Below, one piece after another: positions 7,593 through 16,503 of a DNA stretch of 64,000 nt. The stretch's first letter is position 1. Every line of letters begins with the position of its first letter. Both the position numbers and the translations under genes were made by a program. The notes under the pieces are model-generated. The model was not told the origin of the DNA, did no database searches, and saw nothing but the letters and a program-made list of their open reading frames with translations. Source of the stretch: Galbibacter sp048266365 (GTDB taxonomy: Bacteria; Bacteroidota; Bacteroidia; Flavobacteriales; Flavobacteriaceae); contig NZ_JBLWZP010000011.1 in NCBI RefSeq assembly GCF_048266365.1, forward strand, positions 1 through 64,000, in the 5' to 3' direction.

Positions 7593-8035
7593 TATCTCTT
7601 GATGTTTGAGGTGCTAAAGTAACTATTAATTTGAAATATAAAACCCCGGGACATTAATTTTTTTCAATTTGTTATAAAATATAACTTTTTTTAACGATTT
7701 AATTTCAAAAGCAACCTTAAGCTGCGAAATTTACACAAGATTCTTGCTTTAAAGAAGTTGGTATTTCAAAAAAACCAACTCAGATTTAGCGATTTAAATA
7801 AAAGGACACAATTCTTAAAGCAATTATAGTTTTAAGTTGCTCGATAGATTGGTAGTGGCTTATTTTTATAGCGCATTCGAGAATCCATAGTACAGGGTAG
7901 ATCGCCCCTGAATTGCAACTAGTTCAACCTTAATTTAATGCCATTTACCGAATATTGTGGGTAACTCAAAGATTCCAAGGCATTACAAAGTGTCAGTTCG
8001 CTAACTTTAGCTTATCATCTTAAATATTATCAGTC
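7593..8035. other. Divergent intergenic region between the pheA operon and a DUF4412 gene
   Basis: This 443-bp region must hold the pheA operon promoter (minus) and that of the following gene (plus). Imperfect -7 elements for the minus strand are TACTTTAG at 7614-7621 and TATATTTC at 7633-7640, neither with a clean TTTG upstream. The sequence GTCCCGGGG around 7650 resembles the attenuator arm and could pair with it if transcription starts further upstream. For the plus strand TAACTTTA at about 8005 resembles a -7 element. I see no gene here. Confidence 0.35.
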
Positions 8036-8905
8036 ATGAAATTCAGAAATATCATAACAGTACTACTGATCCTTTGTTTTGCCGTTCCCGCCCAGGCGCA
8101 ATTTTTGAAAAAACTAAAAAAGAAAGCCGGAAACGCTGTAGAGCGAACTGTTTTAAACAGAACAGACAAAGAGGTCTCTGAAGCCACTGATGAGGCCATC
8201 GATGGAATGATAGAATCTGATACTAACGATAACAAACAGGCAGATCAGAACGCCAGGGATATGCAAGAAAGCATTCAATCAATGCTAGGCGGCGGAAATC
8301 TAGAAAACGTACCAGATCAATACAGCTTTTCTTATAAGGCTGTAATGGAAATTAGCTCCGGTAAAGATACCAATGTAATGGAGTATTGGCTAGAACCTGA
8401 TGTAAAGTATTTTGGAACAAAAATCGTTCAAAGCGACACTAAGAATTTTACCGTATTGGATTTGGAAAATGAAAGCATGACGATGTTTATGGAGAACAAG
8501 GGTGATAAGATGATTATGCCTATGCGCACGGACAACAAATTGTTTAAAAAGATACTCGCTAAGGCTGAAGAAGAATCCAAACCTGAAGATTACAAATTCG
8601 TGGAAATCGAAGGTAAGACCATTTTAGGCTACCGTTGTAAAGGCTACCAAATTACTACTGATGATGGTATTTCTAAAGTATGGGTCACCAACCAAACTCC
8701 TGTAGGGTTTAACAGTGGACTTTTCGATATGGAGCACGACAATCCGGCTTCCGCAATTCCTATGGATGAGAATTCAATGATGATGGAGATGCATTTTACC
8801 CCTAATAAAAAGAACGGAGATTCATACAGCATGAAATGCACTGAATTCTCCAAAGAAAATATGAGCATAAAAAAAGGTGACTACACATCAATGCTACAAC
8901 ATTAA
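8036..8905 (+). CDS. Exported DUF4412-type protein
   Basis: A 289-residue protein with a signal peptide (MKFRNIITVLLILCFAVPAQAQ) and therefore exported to the periplasm or outer membrane. The central part reads like the DUF4412 family of Bacteroidota: a beta-rich region with EYWLEPDVKYFGTK, then ILGYRCKGYQI and a KVWVTNQTPVGF motif. The segment after the signal peptide (about 22-85) is lysine- and acid-rich and probably helical or disordered. The family has no established biochemical function. The gene stands alone on the plus strand, divergent from the aromatic operon. The domain name is from memory of the family, not from a search. Confidence 0.7.
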   Translation: MKFRNIITVLLILCFAVPAQAQFLKKLKKKAGNAVERTVLNRTDKEVSEATDEAIDGMIESDTNDNKQADQNARDMQESIQSMLGGGNLENVPDQYSFSYKAVMEISSGKDTNVMEYWLEPDVKYFGTKIVQSDTKNFTVLDLENESMTMFMENKGDKMIMPMRTDNKLFKKILAKAEEESKPEDYKFVEIEGKTILGYRCKGYQITTDDGISKVWVTNQTPVGFNSGLFDMEHDNPASAIPMDENSMMMEMHFTPNKKNGDSYSMKCTEFSKENMSIKKGDYTSMLQH

Positions 8906-8938
8906 GATACTGTATAGACTAAATGGCTTTATGGTAGT

Positions 8939-9128
8939 TCAAAAATCAATTGTTGGAATTTTATCAGTGTACATGTTAATGTAATCTGAGTCCAAGTCAA
9001 TGCGCTTTTGTTCTTGTCCTGGACTCAGTTCAATTATGCCGAAATCGCCTGCTATAGTCACTGATTTCAGCACTGAATAGTTCAAATAATCCTTCGCCTT
9101 TTATCCATATGACATTGTAATCTGAAAC
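8939..9128 (-). pseudogene. Possible frameshifted C-terminal remnant of a protein gene
   Basis: Two minus-strand reading frames each give protein-like text that joins sensibly at about 9045-9055. The upstream part encodes YNVIWIKGEGLFELFSAE and on to ISDYS. The downstream part, one frame over, encodes AGDFGIIELSPGQEQKR and ends at a TGA (8939-8941). No start codon lies in frame, since stops come directly upstream. This looks like the tail of a decayed gene, but no family was recognised and chance cannot be excluded. Confidence 0.3.
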
Positions 9129-9178
9129 TCAATTTTCAAAAATAAATAGTAACTTTCAGAAAATTTACAAAGCTCGTA

Positions 9179-10366
9179 ATGCTTATGGACACTCAATTCT
9201 CAGTATTTAATTCAATTTTAGATAACGACTTTTATAAATTCACCATGCAATGTGCTGTGGTGAAACTATTTCCGAGCGTACAGTCTAGGTATCAATTCAT
9301 CAATCGAGGGGAACACAAATTCCCTGAAGGCTTTGATCAGGCCTTGAGAATTGCTGTCAATCAAATGACACAGTTGCAACTCACTAAAGATGAAAAGCAA
9401 TTTTTAATTGAGAATTGTCCTTACCTCAATCCAGCTTATATCGATTTTTTAGAAGGGTATCGTTATGATCCTTCTGAAGTGAGTATCCAACAAGATGGAG
9501 AGGAATTAAAGGTCAGCGTCCAAGGCTACTGGTATCGCACCATTCTTTGGGAGGTGCCTTTATTATCGCTTATCAGCGAACTCTACTATAAGCTTACCGG
9601 GCAAGAAGCTTGGAGCAATGAAAAGATTGTAGCCAATACCCTGGAAAAAATTAAACTTTATGATGAGCTTCAAGTAAAGTTTGCAGAGTTTGGTACGCGA
9701 AGAAGACATTCTTACCGCACCCACAGAGTGGTTATGAATACACTTTCTACCTATAAAGGGGATATCTTTACGGGTTCCAGTAATGTCCACATGGCCATGC
9801 TTCATCACGTAAAACCCATAGGAACCCACGCTCATGAATGGTTTATGTTTCATGCCGCTGAATATGGATTTAAAATGGCGAACTCCATGTCCTTAGAACA
9901 CTGGGTCGATGTATTTCGAGGGGATTTAGGGGTGGCCTTATCAGACACCTATACCACCGATGTTTTCTTTAGACATTTCGACACCAAATTTGCCAAGTTA
10001 TTTGATGGTGTCCGCCATGACAGCGGGGACCCGTATGAGTTCACAGAAAAAACCATTGAGCATTACAACAAACATGGCATTAATCCACTTTTCAAATACA
10101 TCATATTTTCCGATGGATTAAATCCAGAAAAAGTAGAGGCCATCACCAAAGCTTGTAAAGGAAAAATCGGACTTTCTTTTGGTATCGGAACCAACCTTAC
10201 CAATGATGTCGGTCTTAGACCAATGAATATCGTGATCAAACTCACGGAGGTTCTAACCAGTAGTAAAAACTGGGTGTCAACGGTTAAAATTTCTGATGAA
10301 CCAAACAAACACACCGGTGATCCTGAGATGATAGAATTGGCTCAAAGGTTACTGCGTATTGAGTAA
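9179..10366 (+). CDS. pncB: Nicotinate phosphoribosyltransferase
   Basis: The enzyme makes nicotinate mononucleotide from nicotinate and PRPP, with ATP hydrolysis, in the Preiss-Handler salvage route to NAD. Family signatures include the N-terminal DNDFYKFTMQ, EFGTRRRHS (about residue 164), TGSSNVHMA, and the RHDSGDP and GIGTNLTND loops that bind phosphates. The length of 395 matches the PncB type of about 400. ATG codons at 9179 and 9185 are both possible starts. It stands alone. Kynureninase, at 36051-37316, could feed NAD synthesis de novo, but the two genes are far apart. Confidence 0.95.
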   Translation: MLMDTQFSVFNSILDNDFYKFTMQCAVVKLFPSVQSRYQFINRGEHKFPEGFDQALRIAVNQMTQLQLTKDEKQFLIENCPYLNPAYIDFLEGYRYDPSEVSIQQDGEELKVSVQGYWYRTILWEVPLLSLISELYYKLTGQEAWSNEKIVANTLEKIKLYDELQVKFAEFGTRRRHSYRTHRVVMNTLSTYKGDIFTGSSNVHMAMLHHVKPIGTHAHEWFMFHAAEYGFKMANSMSLEHWVDVFRGDLGVALSDTYTTDVFFRHFDTKFAKLFDGVRHDSGDPYEFTEKTIEHYNKHGINPLFKYIIFSDGLNPEKVEAITKACKGKIGLSFGIGTNLTNDVGLRPMNIVIKLTEVLTSSKNWVSTVKISDEPNKHTGDPEMIELAQRLLRIE

Positions 10367-10585
10367 GAATTTTGTTTATTGAAGTAAAACCCTATGCTTT
10401 TCTGAACCTTATAAAAAGATAATACTTGCATACATATGATTAGCCTTCTAACGAATTTTAGAACAGGGGGATGAAGAAATTTGCAATATTCGAGTATCCT
10501 TAAAATTCGTCTATATTTACGGATACTTGGAATTAAACAACAGAATTCCTTACTTTGGTTGGCAAATATATTTAATTGACAAAGA

Positions 10586-11482
10586 ATGTCTATAGAAATT
10601 AAAAATATCAGCAAGAGTTACGATGATAAACTAGCTCTTGACAACATATCATTTTCTATTAAAAAAGGAGAAATTGTAGGCTTACTTGGCCCAAATGGAG
10701 CTGGTAAATCTACGCTTATGAAAATTCTAACGACCTATCTTTCTCCTGACAAAGGCAGTGTCCTGATCAATGATTATTCTGCCGTCACACAGCCGATGGA
10801 TATTAAAAGAAGTATCGGCTACTTACCGGAACACAATCCTCTGCATTTGGATATGTATGTTCGAGAATATTTAAAATACATCGCTTGCATATATAAGGTA
10901 GACAAAAAACAAATTGAGCCTGTGATTCAGGATTGTGGACTGAGTGATCACGCAAATAAAAAAATAGATGCCCTATCCAAGGGGTACCGACAACGTCTCG
11001 GATTAGCTGCCGCACTGATCAGTAATCCAGAGGTTCTCATACTTGATGAGCCTACCACCGGATTGGACCCTAACCAACTTATTGAAATTCGAAATTTAAT
11101 ACGAGAAGCTGGAAAGGAAAAAACTATTTTGTTATCTACGCACATCATGCAAGAAGTTGAAGCCATTTGTGATCGAGTGATTATTATAAAACAAGGTCAG
11201 ATCGTGGCGGATAAAATACTAAAGGATCTTCGCGCTTCAAAAGAACAAATTATCGAGGTGGAGTTTGACTATCGTGTGGAAAACATATTACTTGAGAATT
11301 TACCTAAGGTGGTCGCAGTAAAAAACACTGTTGGTTTCGTTTACGAAATTACCTTTAATACCGACAAAGACATGAGAGGATCGCTATTTGATTTTGCGCA
11401 TGACAACGGTCTTAAAACCCTTCAATTAAATCAAAAGAATAAAAATTTAGAAAGCCTATTTATCGAATTGACCAAAGCCTAA
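10586..11482 (+). CDS. gldA: Gliding motility-associated ABC transporter ATP-binding protein
   Basis: An ABC ATPase of 298 residues. Walker A is GPNGAGKST (about residue 36), the Q-loop region GYLPEHNPL, the signature LSKGYRQRLGLA, Walker B LILDEPTTGLD and the H-loop STH. Length and sequence match GldA of Flavobacteria, which with GldF and GldG forms an ABC transporter needed for gliding in Flavobacterium johnsoniae. GldF and GldG are not in the window and are often encoded elsewhere. Generic ABC-2 export ATPases look similar, but the NPLHLDMYVREYL stretch and the length make GldA the best call. The gene supports assignment to Flavobacteriia. Confidence 0.85.
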   Translation: MSIEIKNISKSYDDKLALDNISFSIKKGEIVGLLGPNGAGKSTLMKILTTYLSPDKGSVLINDYSAVTQPMDIKRSIGYLPEHNPLHLDMYVREYLKYIACIYKVDKKQIEPVIQDCGLSDHANKKIDALSKGYRQRLGLAAALISNPEVLILDEPTTGLDPNQLIEIRNLIREAGKEKTILLSTHIMQEVEAICDRVIIIKQGQIVADKILKDLRASKEQIIEVEFDYRVENILLENLPKVVAVKNTVGFVYEITFNTDKDMRGSLFDFAHDNGLKTLQLNQKNKNLESLFIELTKA

Positions 11483-11600
11483 AATTATACTTCATGCTTG
11501 TGAATTGTTTCAGACCTGTATCTTTACGGGGATTAACAAGCTAGCATTTCGTAATCACAAAGTGCAATACATGGAATTACCTTAAAATAAAGTTTCATGG

Positions 11601-11631
11601 TTTGTAAATTTCTCAGTTCGACTAATATTTG
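11601..11631 (+). promoter_or_regulatory. Probable promoter of the universal stress protein gene
   Basis: TTTG at 11601-11604 and AATATTTG at 11624-11631 are separated by exactly 19 bases, the spacing of the Bacteroidota housekeeping promoter (TTTG-N19-TAnnTTTG). One base of the -7 element departs from consensus. The predicted start near 11638 leaves a leader of about 27 bases. Confidence 0.5.
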
Positions 11632-11664
11632 TATCTTAATCTTATTTTAAATCGAAAATTAATT

Positions 11665-12105
11665 ATGGAAAACATTCTTGTGGCCATCGGTCAAACTAAA
11701 GATGCAGAAAAACTTATTCCTCAAGCCGTTAAATTTGCCAAGTATTCAAACGGTAAAATATGGATTATACATGTGGCCATACCAGATCCAGATTCCTTAA
11801 TTGGAAGAGAAGCCGGGCCACAATTCATCTATGATCAAAGAGCTGAGAACCGCAAAAAAGAAGCGGCCTTCATACAAGAGTGTGCTCAAATAATAAGAGA
11901 CGAATACGGTATTGAAGCTGAGGCTATTCTAGTACAGGGAGCTGTCTCTACAGTGCTTAGGGAAAAGGTTGACAAATTGAATATTGATTTAGTTATTGCC
12001 GGGCACAGAAAAAAGGACTTCATATACAATCTTTTCACGGCCAACAACAAAAAGGACCTTGTTGATGAATTAAAAGTTCCATTACTTGCCGTTCCATTGC
12101 GCTAG
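11665..12105 (+). CDS. Universal stress protein (UspA family)
   Basis: A single UspA domain of 146 residues. MENILVAIG forms the first strand, and a C-terminal GHRKKDFIYNLFTANNKKDLV stands where ATP-binding Usp proteins have G-x2-G-x9-G-(S/T). Here the glycine loop is not conserved (GHRKKDF), so nucleotide binding is doubtful. An in-frame extension upstream (12 residues rich in Leu, Asn and Arg) begins inside the promoter, so the ATG at 11665 is preferred. The gene is monocistronic with its own promoter. Its role is presumably in stress or starvation physiology. Confidence 0.88.
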   Translation: MENILVAIGQTKDAEKLIPQAVKFAKYSNGKIWIIHVAIPDPDSLIGREAGPQFIYDQRAENRKKEAAFIQECAQIIRDEYGIEAEAILVQGAVSTVLREKVDKLNIDLVIAGHRKKDFIYNLFTANNKKDLVDELKVPLLAVPLR

Positions 12106-12133
12106 TAATAAGTAAATTAATTAGTATAATTCT

Positions 12134-12454
12134 ATTGACAAACGATATATCTATTATATTTGCAACATTAATTTTTTAATGTATTTTAAAAATAGGATGG
12201 TTTTATAAACTGATTTATTTTTCTTCTCGGCGGTTACGGGAGCTTTATATGCTTTATCTTCACGTATTTCGATAGAATTCACTCCAGATTAAAAAGGGTT
12301 GACACAACAGCCAAATTATACTATAGGCTATTTATTCACTTGTTGTTGAGAGATTGTGAAAATGAGTTTACCATTGTGCACGGCATTGGAAATTATAGAT
12401 AAAAGCAGCGGTTTAGAAGCATTATTATTCAATAAGAAACGATAGTAAAATATT
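12134..12454 (+). promoter_or_regulatory. Promoter and long leader of the sodium:alanine symporter gene
   Basis: TATATTTG at 12155-12162 is a perfect -7 element, with ATTG 17 bases upstream as a weak -33 element. The transcript would start near 12169 with a 5' hairpin (ACATTAA with TTAATGT) and have a leader of nearly 290 bases. The leader holds a 27-codon ORF (ATG at about 12363, ending shortly before the symporter start) with six Leu codons. I recognise no riboswitch family in it. No other gene is visible between 12106 and 12454. Confidence 0.4.
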
Positions 12455-14524
12455 ATGATCAAATACCTTATTACCCTACTATTCACAATTTCATTTCTTT
12501 CACTCCAAAGCCAGGATTTGGCAGTACAAGAAAAGTTAGGTAACAAATCAAAGGTTATTAATGATGGCTATATCATTTTAGAGGTTCAAGGCGGAGTTCC
12601 ACCATACACCTATAAGTGGTCAAATCAAAATACAGCACTTCATTCGAACACCGCTACCGGCCTTACCGAAGGGATACCCTACACCGTTACAATTACAGAT
12701 AGCCAGGGGAAAAGTGTTGAGCATACTTATAAAATTAAGACGGATAATATTCCGGAACTTTTCAACGGAACGGCGGTTCCTTTAGTTAATCAACTCTACA
12801 AAGTACTTTTTTGGGATCCTTTTAGCACCTTCGGCATCTATGATCCTAAGGTATATGCGGATATCAAAACCGTACCCGTACCTGGATGGAGCGCAGGAAT
12901 AGAAGACCGCTTTGTTTTAAAACAATGGAAGGTGAATGAGGGAGATCATGTCGAAGAAGGAGACCTGATTGCCGTAGTTAGTTCCACTCAAAGGGGAGAT
13001 CTAAATGTATACGCCAATGCTGTTGGAATACTTAAGCAACTTTCGGACAAAGATGAGGTTATTTACAATTCTGAGAATAAAGAACACGTCATCGAAGTTG
13101 GCGCTCATAATCTAGCGGAAATCTCTTTAGATGAGCCCGTTTTGGTTCGACATCCAAATGGAGACCCTAAAACTAGTAACATACCCTTAATTGTTATTTG
13201 GCTAATTTTTGGAGCATTCTTCTTTACCATTCGTTTAGGATTTATAAACTTTAAAGGCGTACGTCACTCTCTTGAGCTTGCAAAAGGAAAATATGACGAA
13301 CCAGATGCACCAGGTAAGATTACGCATTTCCAAACTATGACCACTGCAGTTTCGGCGACCGTTGGCCTGGGAAACATTGCCGGAGTGGCCATTGCTATTT
13401 CAGTTGGGGGTGCTGGAGCCACCTTTTGGATGATTGTTGCCGGACTTCTTGGAATGGCATCAAAGTTCACGGAATGTACTTTGGGAATTAAATACAGAAC
13501 TATCAATTCAGAAGGTAGAATTTTTGGGGGACCAATGTATTATCTCAAACATGGGCTTGAACGTAGAAACGCCAAGAAATTAGGTAAATTTCTAGCTGTC
13601 CTTTTTGCTATACTTTGTGTTGGTGCTACTTTAGGTGGTGGTAACATGTTCCAGGCTAATCAATCTTATGAAATTCTAGCCAGTCAATTTGAATTCATGC
13701 AAGGTAAAGGTATGTATTTTGGAATATTTTTAGCCTTGTTAGTGGGTGCAGTGATTATTGGAGGTATCGAGAGCATCGGAAAGGTAACAGGTCGTATTGT
13801 ACCGGTGATGGCTGGAATATACGCGATCGCGGCTTTTATTATTATCGGAATAAATATTGAAAATTTAGGGGCTGCTCTATCTGCGATTTATAACGGAGCT
13901 TTTAATGCTACCGCTCTTAAAGGAGGAATTATAGGTGTGATGATTGTCGGTTTCCAAAGGGCCGCATTCTCAAGTGAATCCGGAGTTGGTTCTGCAGCCA
14001 TTGCACATAGTGCAGGAAAGACCAATCACCCCATATCGGAAGGTTATGCCGCTTTAATCGAACCATTTATAGATACTGTAGTTGTTTGTACATTAACTGC
14101 ACTTGTACTGATTTTCACAGGCATGCACGAGGTGCAAGGAATGGGAGGAGTTCAACTGACTTCCAGTGCATTTGCTACAGTTATTTCGTGGTTCCCATAC
14201 GTATTGACCATGGTAGTATTACTATTCGCTTTTTCAACCATGATTTCCTGGTCCTATTACGGAATGAGAGCTTGGACCTTTCTCTTCGGAAAAAGCAATA
14301 GTTCTGAGCTGATCTACAAGGTCATGTTTTTAGTCTTCGTTGTTATTGGTGCATCAGTTGGACTTGGCGCAGTTTTAGATTTTGCTGATATGATGATTAT
14401 AACCATGGCGTTTCCAAACATGATCGGGATGTATATCCTAATCGGTGAGGTGAAAAAAGATCTTAACGAGTATAATAGAAAATTGAAAAATGGTGAGCTA
14501 TACACAAAGTCATCTAAGAAGTAA
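12455..14524 (+). CDS. Sodium:alanine/glycine symporter (AgcS family) with an exported N-terminal extension
   Basis: The C-terminal part (about 242-680) is an AgcS/DAACS amino acid:cation symporter with the usual multi-helix core, including GLGNIAGVA and the GGGNMFQANQ stretch. In front of it lie about 240 extra residues: a signal peptide (1-19), a SprB/PKD-like repeat (about 37-95; GGVPPYTYKWS and YTVTITD), and a lipoyl/biotinyl-like beta domain (about 140-220; VNEGDHVEEGDLIAVV) that lacks an evident biotinyl or lipoyl lysine motif. The extension should be periplasmic. Total length is 689, against about 450 for ordinary AgcS proteins. Substrates are probably alanine or glycine with sodium, which suits a marine cell. 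The domain names of the extension are from pattern reading only. Confidence 0.85.
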   Translation: MIKYLITLLFTISFLSLQSQDLAVQEKLGNKSKVINDGYIILEVQGGVPPYTYKWSNQNTALHSNTATGLTEGIPYTVTITDSQGKSVEHTYKIKTDNIPELFNGTAVPLVNQLYKVLFWDPFSTFGIYDPKVYADIKTVPVPGWSAGIEDRFVLKQWKVNEGDHVEEGDLIAVVSSTQRGDLNVYANAVGILKQLSDKDEVIYNSENKEHVIEVGAHNLAEISLDEPVLVRHPNGDPKTSNIPLIVIWLIFGAFFFTIRLGFINFKGVRHSLELAKGKYDEPDAPGKITHFQTMTTAVSATVGLGNIAGVAIAISVGGAGATFWMIVAGLLGMASKFTECTLGIKYRTINSEGRIFGGPMYYLKHGLERRNAKKLGKFLAVLFAILCVGATLGGGNMFQANQSYEILASQFEFMQGKGMYFGIFLALLVGAVIIGGIESIGKVTGRIVPVMAGIYAIAAFIIIGINIENLGAALSAIYNGAFNATALKGGIIGVMIVGFQRAAFSSESGVGSAAIAHSAGKTNHPISEGYAALIEPFIDTVVVCTLTALVLIFTGMHEVQGMGGVQLTSSAFATVISWFPYVLTMVVLLFAFSTMISWSYYGMRAWTFLFGKSNSSELIYKVMFLVFVVIGASVGLGAVLDFADMMIITMAFPNMIGMYILIGEVKKDLNEYNRKLKNGELYTKSSKK

Positions 14525-14568
14525 ACTTTGATTCCATTATCATGATTTGGAGTGAACCACTAAATCAA

Positions 14569-15360
14569 TTACTCAACAATATATTCCCCTTTATAGTGTT
14601 TAGTGACCTCTTCGGTGGCAGGGCGTTTTACAGCAATAAGGTTACCAGTTCCATAAAGATCTGCCTTTAGGTTTCCTGCCACATTTACAATGACATCATT
14701 GGAACTTCGATGGTAGATGGTAGCATTTTCAACGGCAAAATCCCGTCCTTCAAATCGTCCATTTCCAGCTGCCATAGTGATGTTCAACTGTTTTGATTTT
14801 CCCTGAATGTGCATATTTGAAACTCCGTTGAATACCAACTGAAAATCCTGAGTATCTACATTTAAATAAATTTCCCCACTGGTCAAATACTCATTGTTTC
14901 TAAAGTTCTCTGAGTACACCCTTAGTTTATCCAAAGTGATGATTCCTTCTGATCGAATTTCTCCTTGAGTGGAGCATCGGATTTCTGTAATATCAGGGCT
15001 GGTCACGTAAATGGTAGTCAGGTTGTAATCCCTAAAGAAATTGCAATCATTTTCATTTATTAGCTGTAGCTGTCCGTCAACAACTTGAACCTTGATATCG
15101 GGCAGAAGATTTTCCCCGGTTCGAATCACAACCTTAGCTATTGAATCTTGACGTAGTACCATATTTACGTTTCGCTCCACCAGTATCCGGTCAAATGCCT
15201 CAACACTCACTTGTTGTTCTATTGTAGTTCCTGCGGATTGTATACAATCGTTAGCATCTTCACTATCACATCCCATTAGTAAAAAAAGGGTAAGTAATGC
15301 AGTCCACCTGCTGATAGATCCTATATATTTTAGTAGCGATAATGTATTCAAATTCATCAT
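14569..15360 (-). CDS. GIN-domain (DUF2807) lipoprotein
   Basis: A beta-helical putative auto-transporter adhesin head GIN domain protein. The text VEAFDRILVERNVNMVLRQ followed by a VVIRTGENLLPDI-type repeat is the usual start of DUF2807, and short repeated strands continue to the C-terminus. The N-terminus carries a lipobox (LFLLMGC), so the protein is a lipoprotein, probably on the periplasmic or outer membrane side. The reading frame extends to 15378 but would overlap the upstream gene, and two adjacent ATG codons at 15360 and 15357 directly follow the upstream stop. It is therefore translationally close to the PagL-like gene and probably cotranscribed. Function is unknown. Confidence 0.8.
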   Translation of the reverse strand: MMNLNTLSLLKYIGSISRWTALLTLFLLMGCDSEDANDCIQSAGTTIEQQVSVEAFDRILVERNVNMVLRQDSIAKVVIRTGENLLPDIKVQVVDGQLQLINENDCNFFRDYNLTTIYVTSPDITEIRCSTQGEIRSEGIITLDKLRVYSENFRNNEYLTSGEIYLNVDTQDFQLVFNGVSNMHIQGKSKQLNITMAAGNGRFEGRDFAVENATIYHRSSNDVIVNVAGNLKADLYGTGNLIAVKRPATEEVTKHYKGEYIVE

Positions 15361-15361
15361 A

Positions 15362-16468
15362 TTACAATCTGTAACCAATTCCTATTTCAACAGCTTCTGC
15401 CTGTGCAGCGTGCGCCTTAACCGTAATTACTCCGAAGAGTTTTCTGTTTTTAGTAAGATAGCCTTTTAATCCTCCTCTTAAATAAACTTCCCCTTCGTAA
15501 TCCACCGGGTAGTACAGATAATAACCTGCCTGTGCAACCACAGATAGTCGGTTGAGGAAAAGTTCGTGTCCTATAAACACCCCTGCTCTCTTGTAATCTT
15601 CTGTGCCATCAATACCTCTTTCCGGATAAGAAATACTACTGTATTTTATGTATTCCTTTAAGAAATTAGAATAAAAAACATCAGTTCCCAATTGAATAGC
15701 ACTCTTTTTAGAAAGTCGTTTATCTGCATAAACGGAGAAGATATAGAATGGGAATTGACCACTGTCGATTACGTCACTTTCATTTACACCAGTTCTGAAT
15801 ACAAAGTTAAAACGTACCGGTTCTGTAAAGGCATTAGTTAGACCTTCTGTCTCAATGTAATCGGGATCTACTTCTTCCAGGTTATAATTTAAGCCAATAT
15901 TAAAGTTGACAGTATTAATACTGGTGTTAGGTGCTTTGGTGTTTCCATTAGAATAATGGACAAGAGTTAGTCCCGCTTGTAGACCAAACCTTTTAAAAAT
16001 TCGTTCCTTCTTATAGTTTAACATCAAATAGGTGCTACTGAGGAGTGTAGAACCAAAGGCCACATTTCTATAGTTCTCTACCTTATCATAAGGCTTATCC
16101 GCAATGGCAACCCCCTGCCCTACACGGAACATAAGTTGTCTGTTAAAAAAGTAAAAGTTATAATGCCCGTAGAAAGCAGTATTACTTCCCATATAGGGGT
16201 TCTTGAAATTATGATAAAGCATAGAGGCACCATATTCGGGATAATTATACAATTGCTCCCATTCTTTGTGCCCATAGGTCTTTCTATTCCAGCTCAGTAA
16301 ATAGCCTTCCGGGTGTCCGGTAATTAAGTGTAGAATGTCATCATTGTGCTTACTTATGTTGCCATAAAAGTAGCTCAGATCAATATAAGAAGCATATGAT
16401 TTATCGTCTTGTTGAGCATTTAACCCGAAACAAAACATCAACGCCAATACTATAATTACTTTTCGCAT
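15362..16468 (-). CDS. PagL-like lipid A deacylase (acyloxyacyl hydrolase family)
   Basis: An outer-membrane beta-barrel protein of 368 residues with a signal peptide (to about residue 19). The catalytic His-x-Ser-Asn motif of PagL-type deacylases is visible as VHYSNGNTKAPN (His171, Ser173), and the C-terminal GIGYRL is a typical barrel end. PagL removes an acyl chain from lipid A. The protein is about twice the length of Pseudomonas PagL, as is usual for the Bacteroidota acyloxyacyl hydrolase family. Its partner downstream is a GIN-domain lipoprotein. That it acts on this organism's own lipid A is inferred from the family. Confidence 0.8.
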   Translation of the reverse strand: MRKVIIVLALMFCFGLNAQQDDKSYASYIDLSYFYGNISKHNDDILHLITGHPEGYLLSWNRKTYGHKEWEQLYNYPEYGASMLYHNFKNPYMGSNTAFYGHYNFYFFNRQLMFRVGQGVAIADKPYDKVENYRNVAFGSTLLSSTYLMLNYKKERIFKRFGLQAGLTLVHYSNGNTKAPNTSINTVNFNIGLNYNLEEVDPDYIETEGLTNAFTEPVRFNFVFRTGVNESDVIDSGQFPFYIFSVYADKRLSKKSAIQLGTDVFYSNFLKEYIKYSSISYPERGIDGTEDYKRAGVFIGHELFLNRLSVVAQAGYYLYYPVDYEGEVYLRGGLKGYLTKNRKLFGVITVKAHAAQAEAVEIGIGYRL

Positions 16469-16503
16469 TGTTCATTTTTCAATTGCAAAAATAAACTTAA
16501 TAA

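Noticed and set aside
7500..7600. Chance low-complexity AT-rich repeat rather than a leader peptide
   Set aside because: The TTT/TTC run could be called a T-rich tract, but it has a proper ATG and stop, contains TAT, TAC and TGG codons, and lies in the exact geometry with a terminator and antiterminator. Chance is unlikely.
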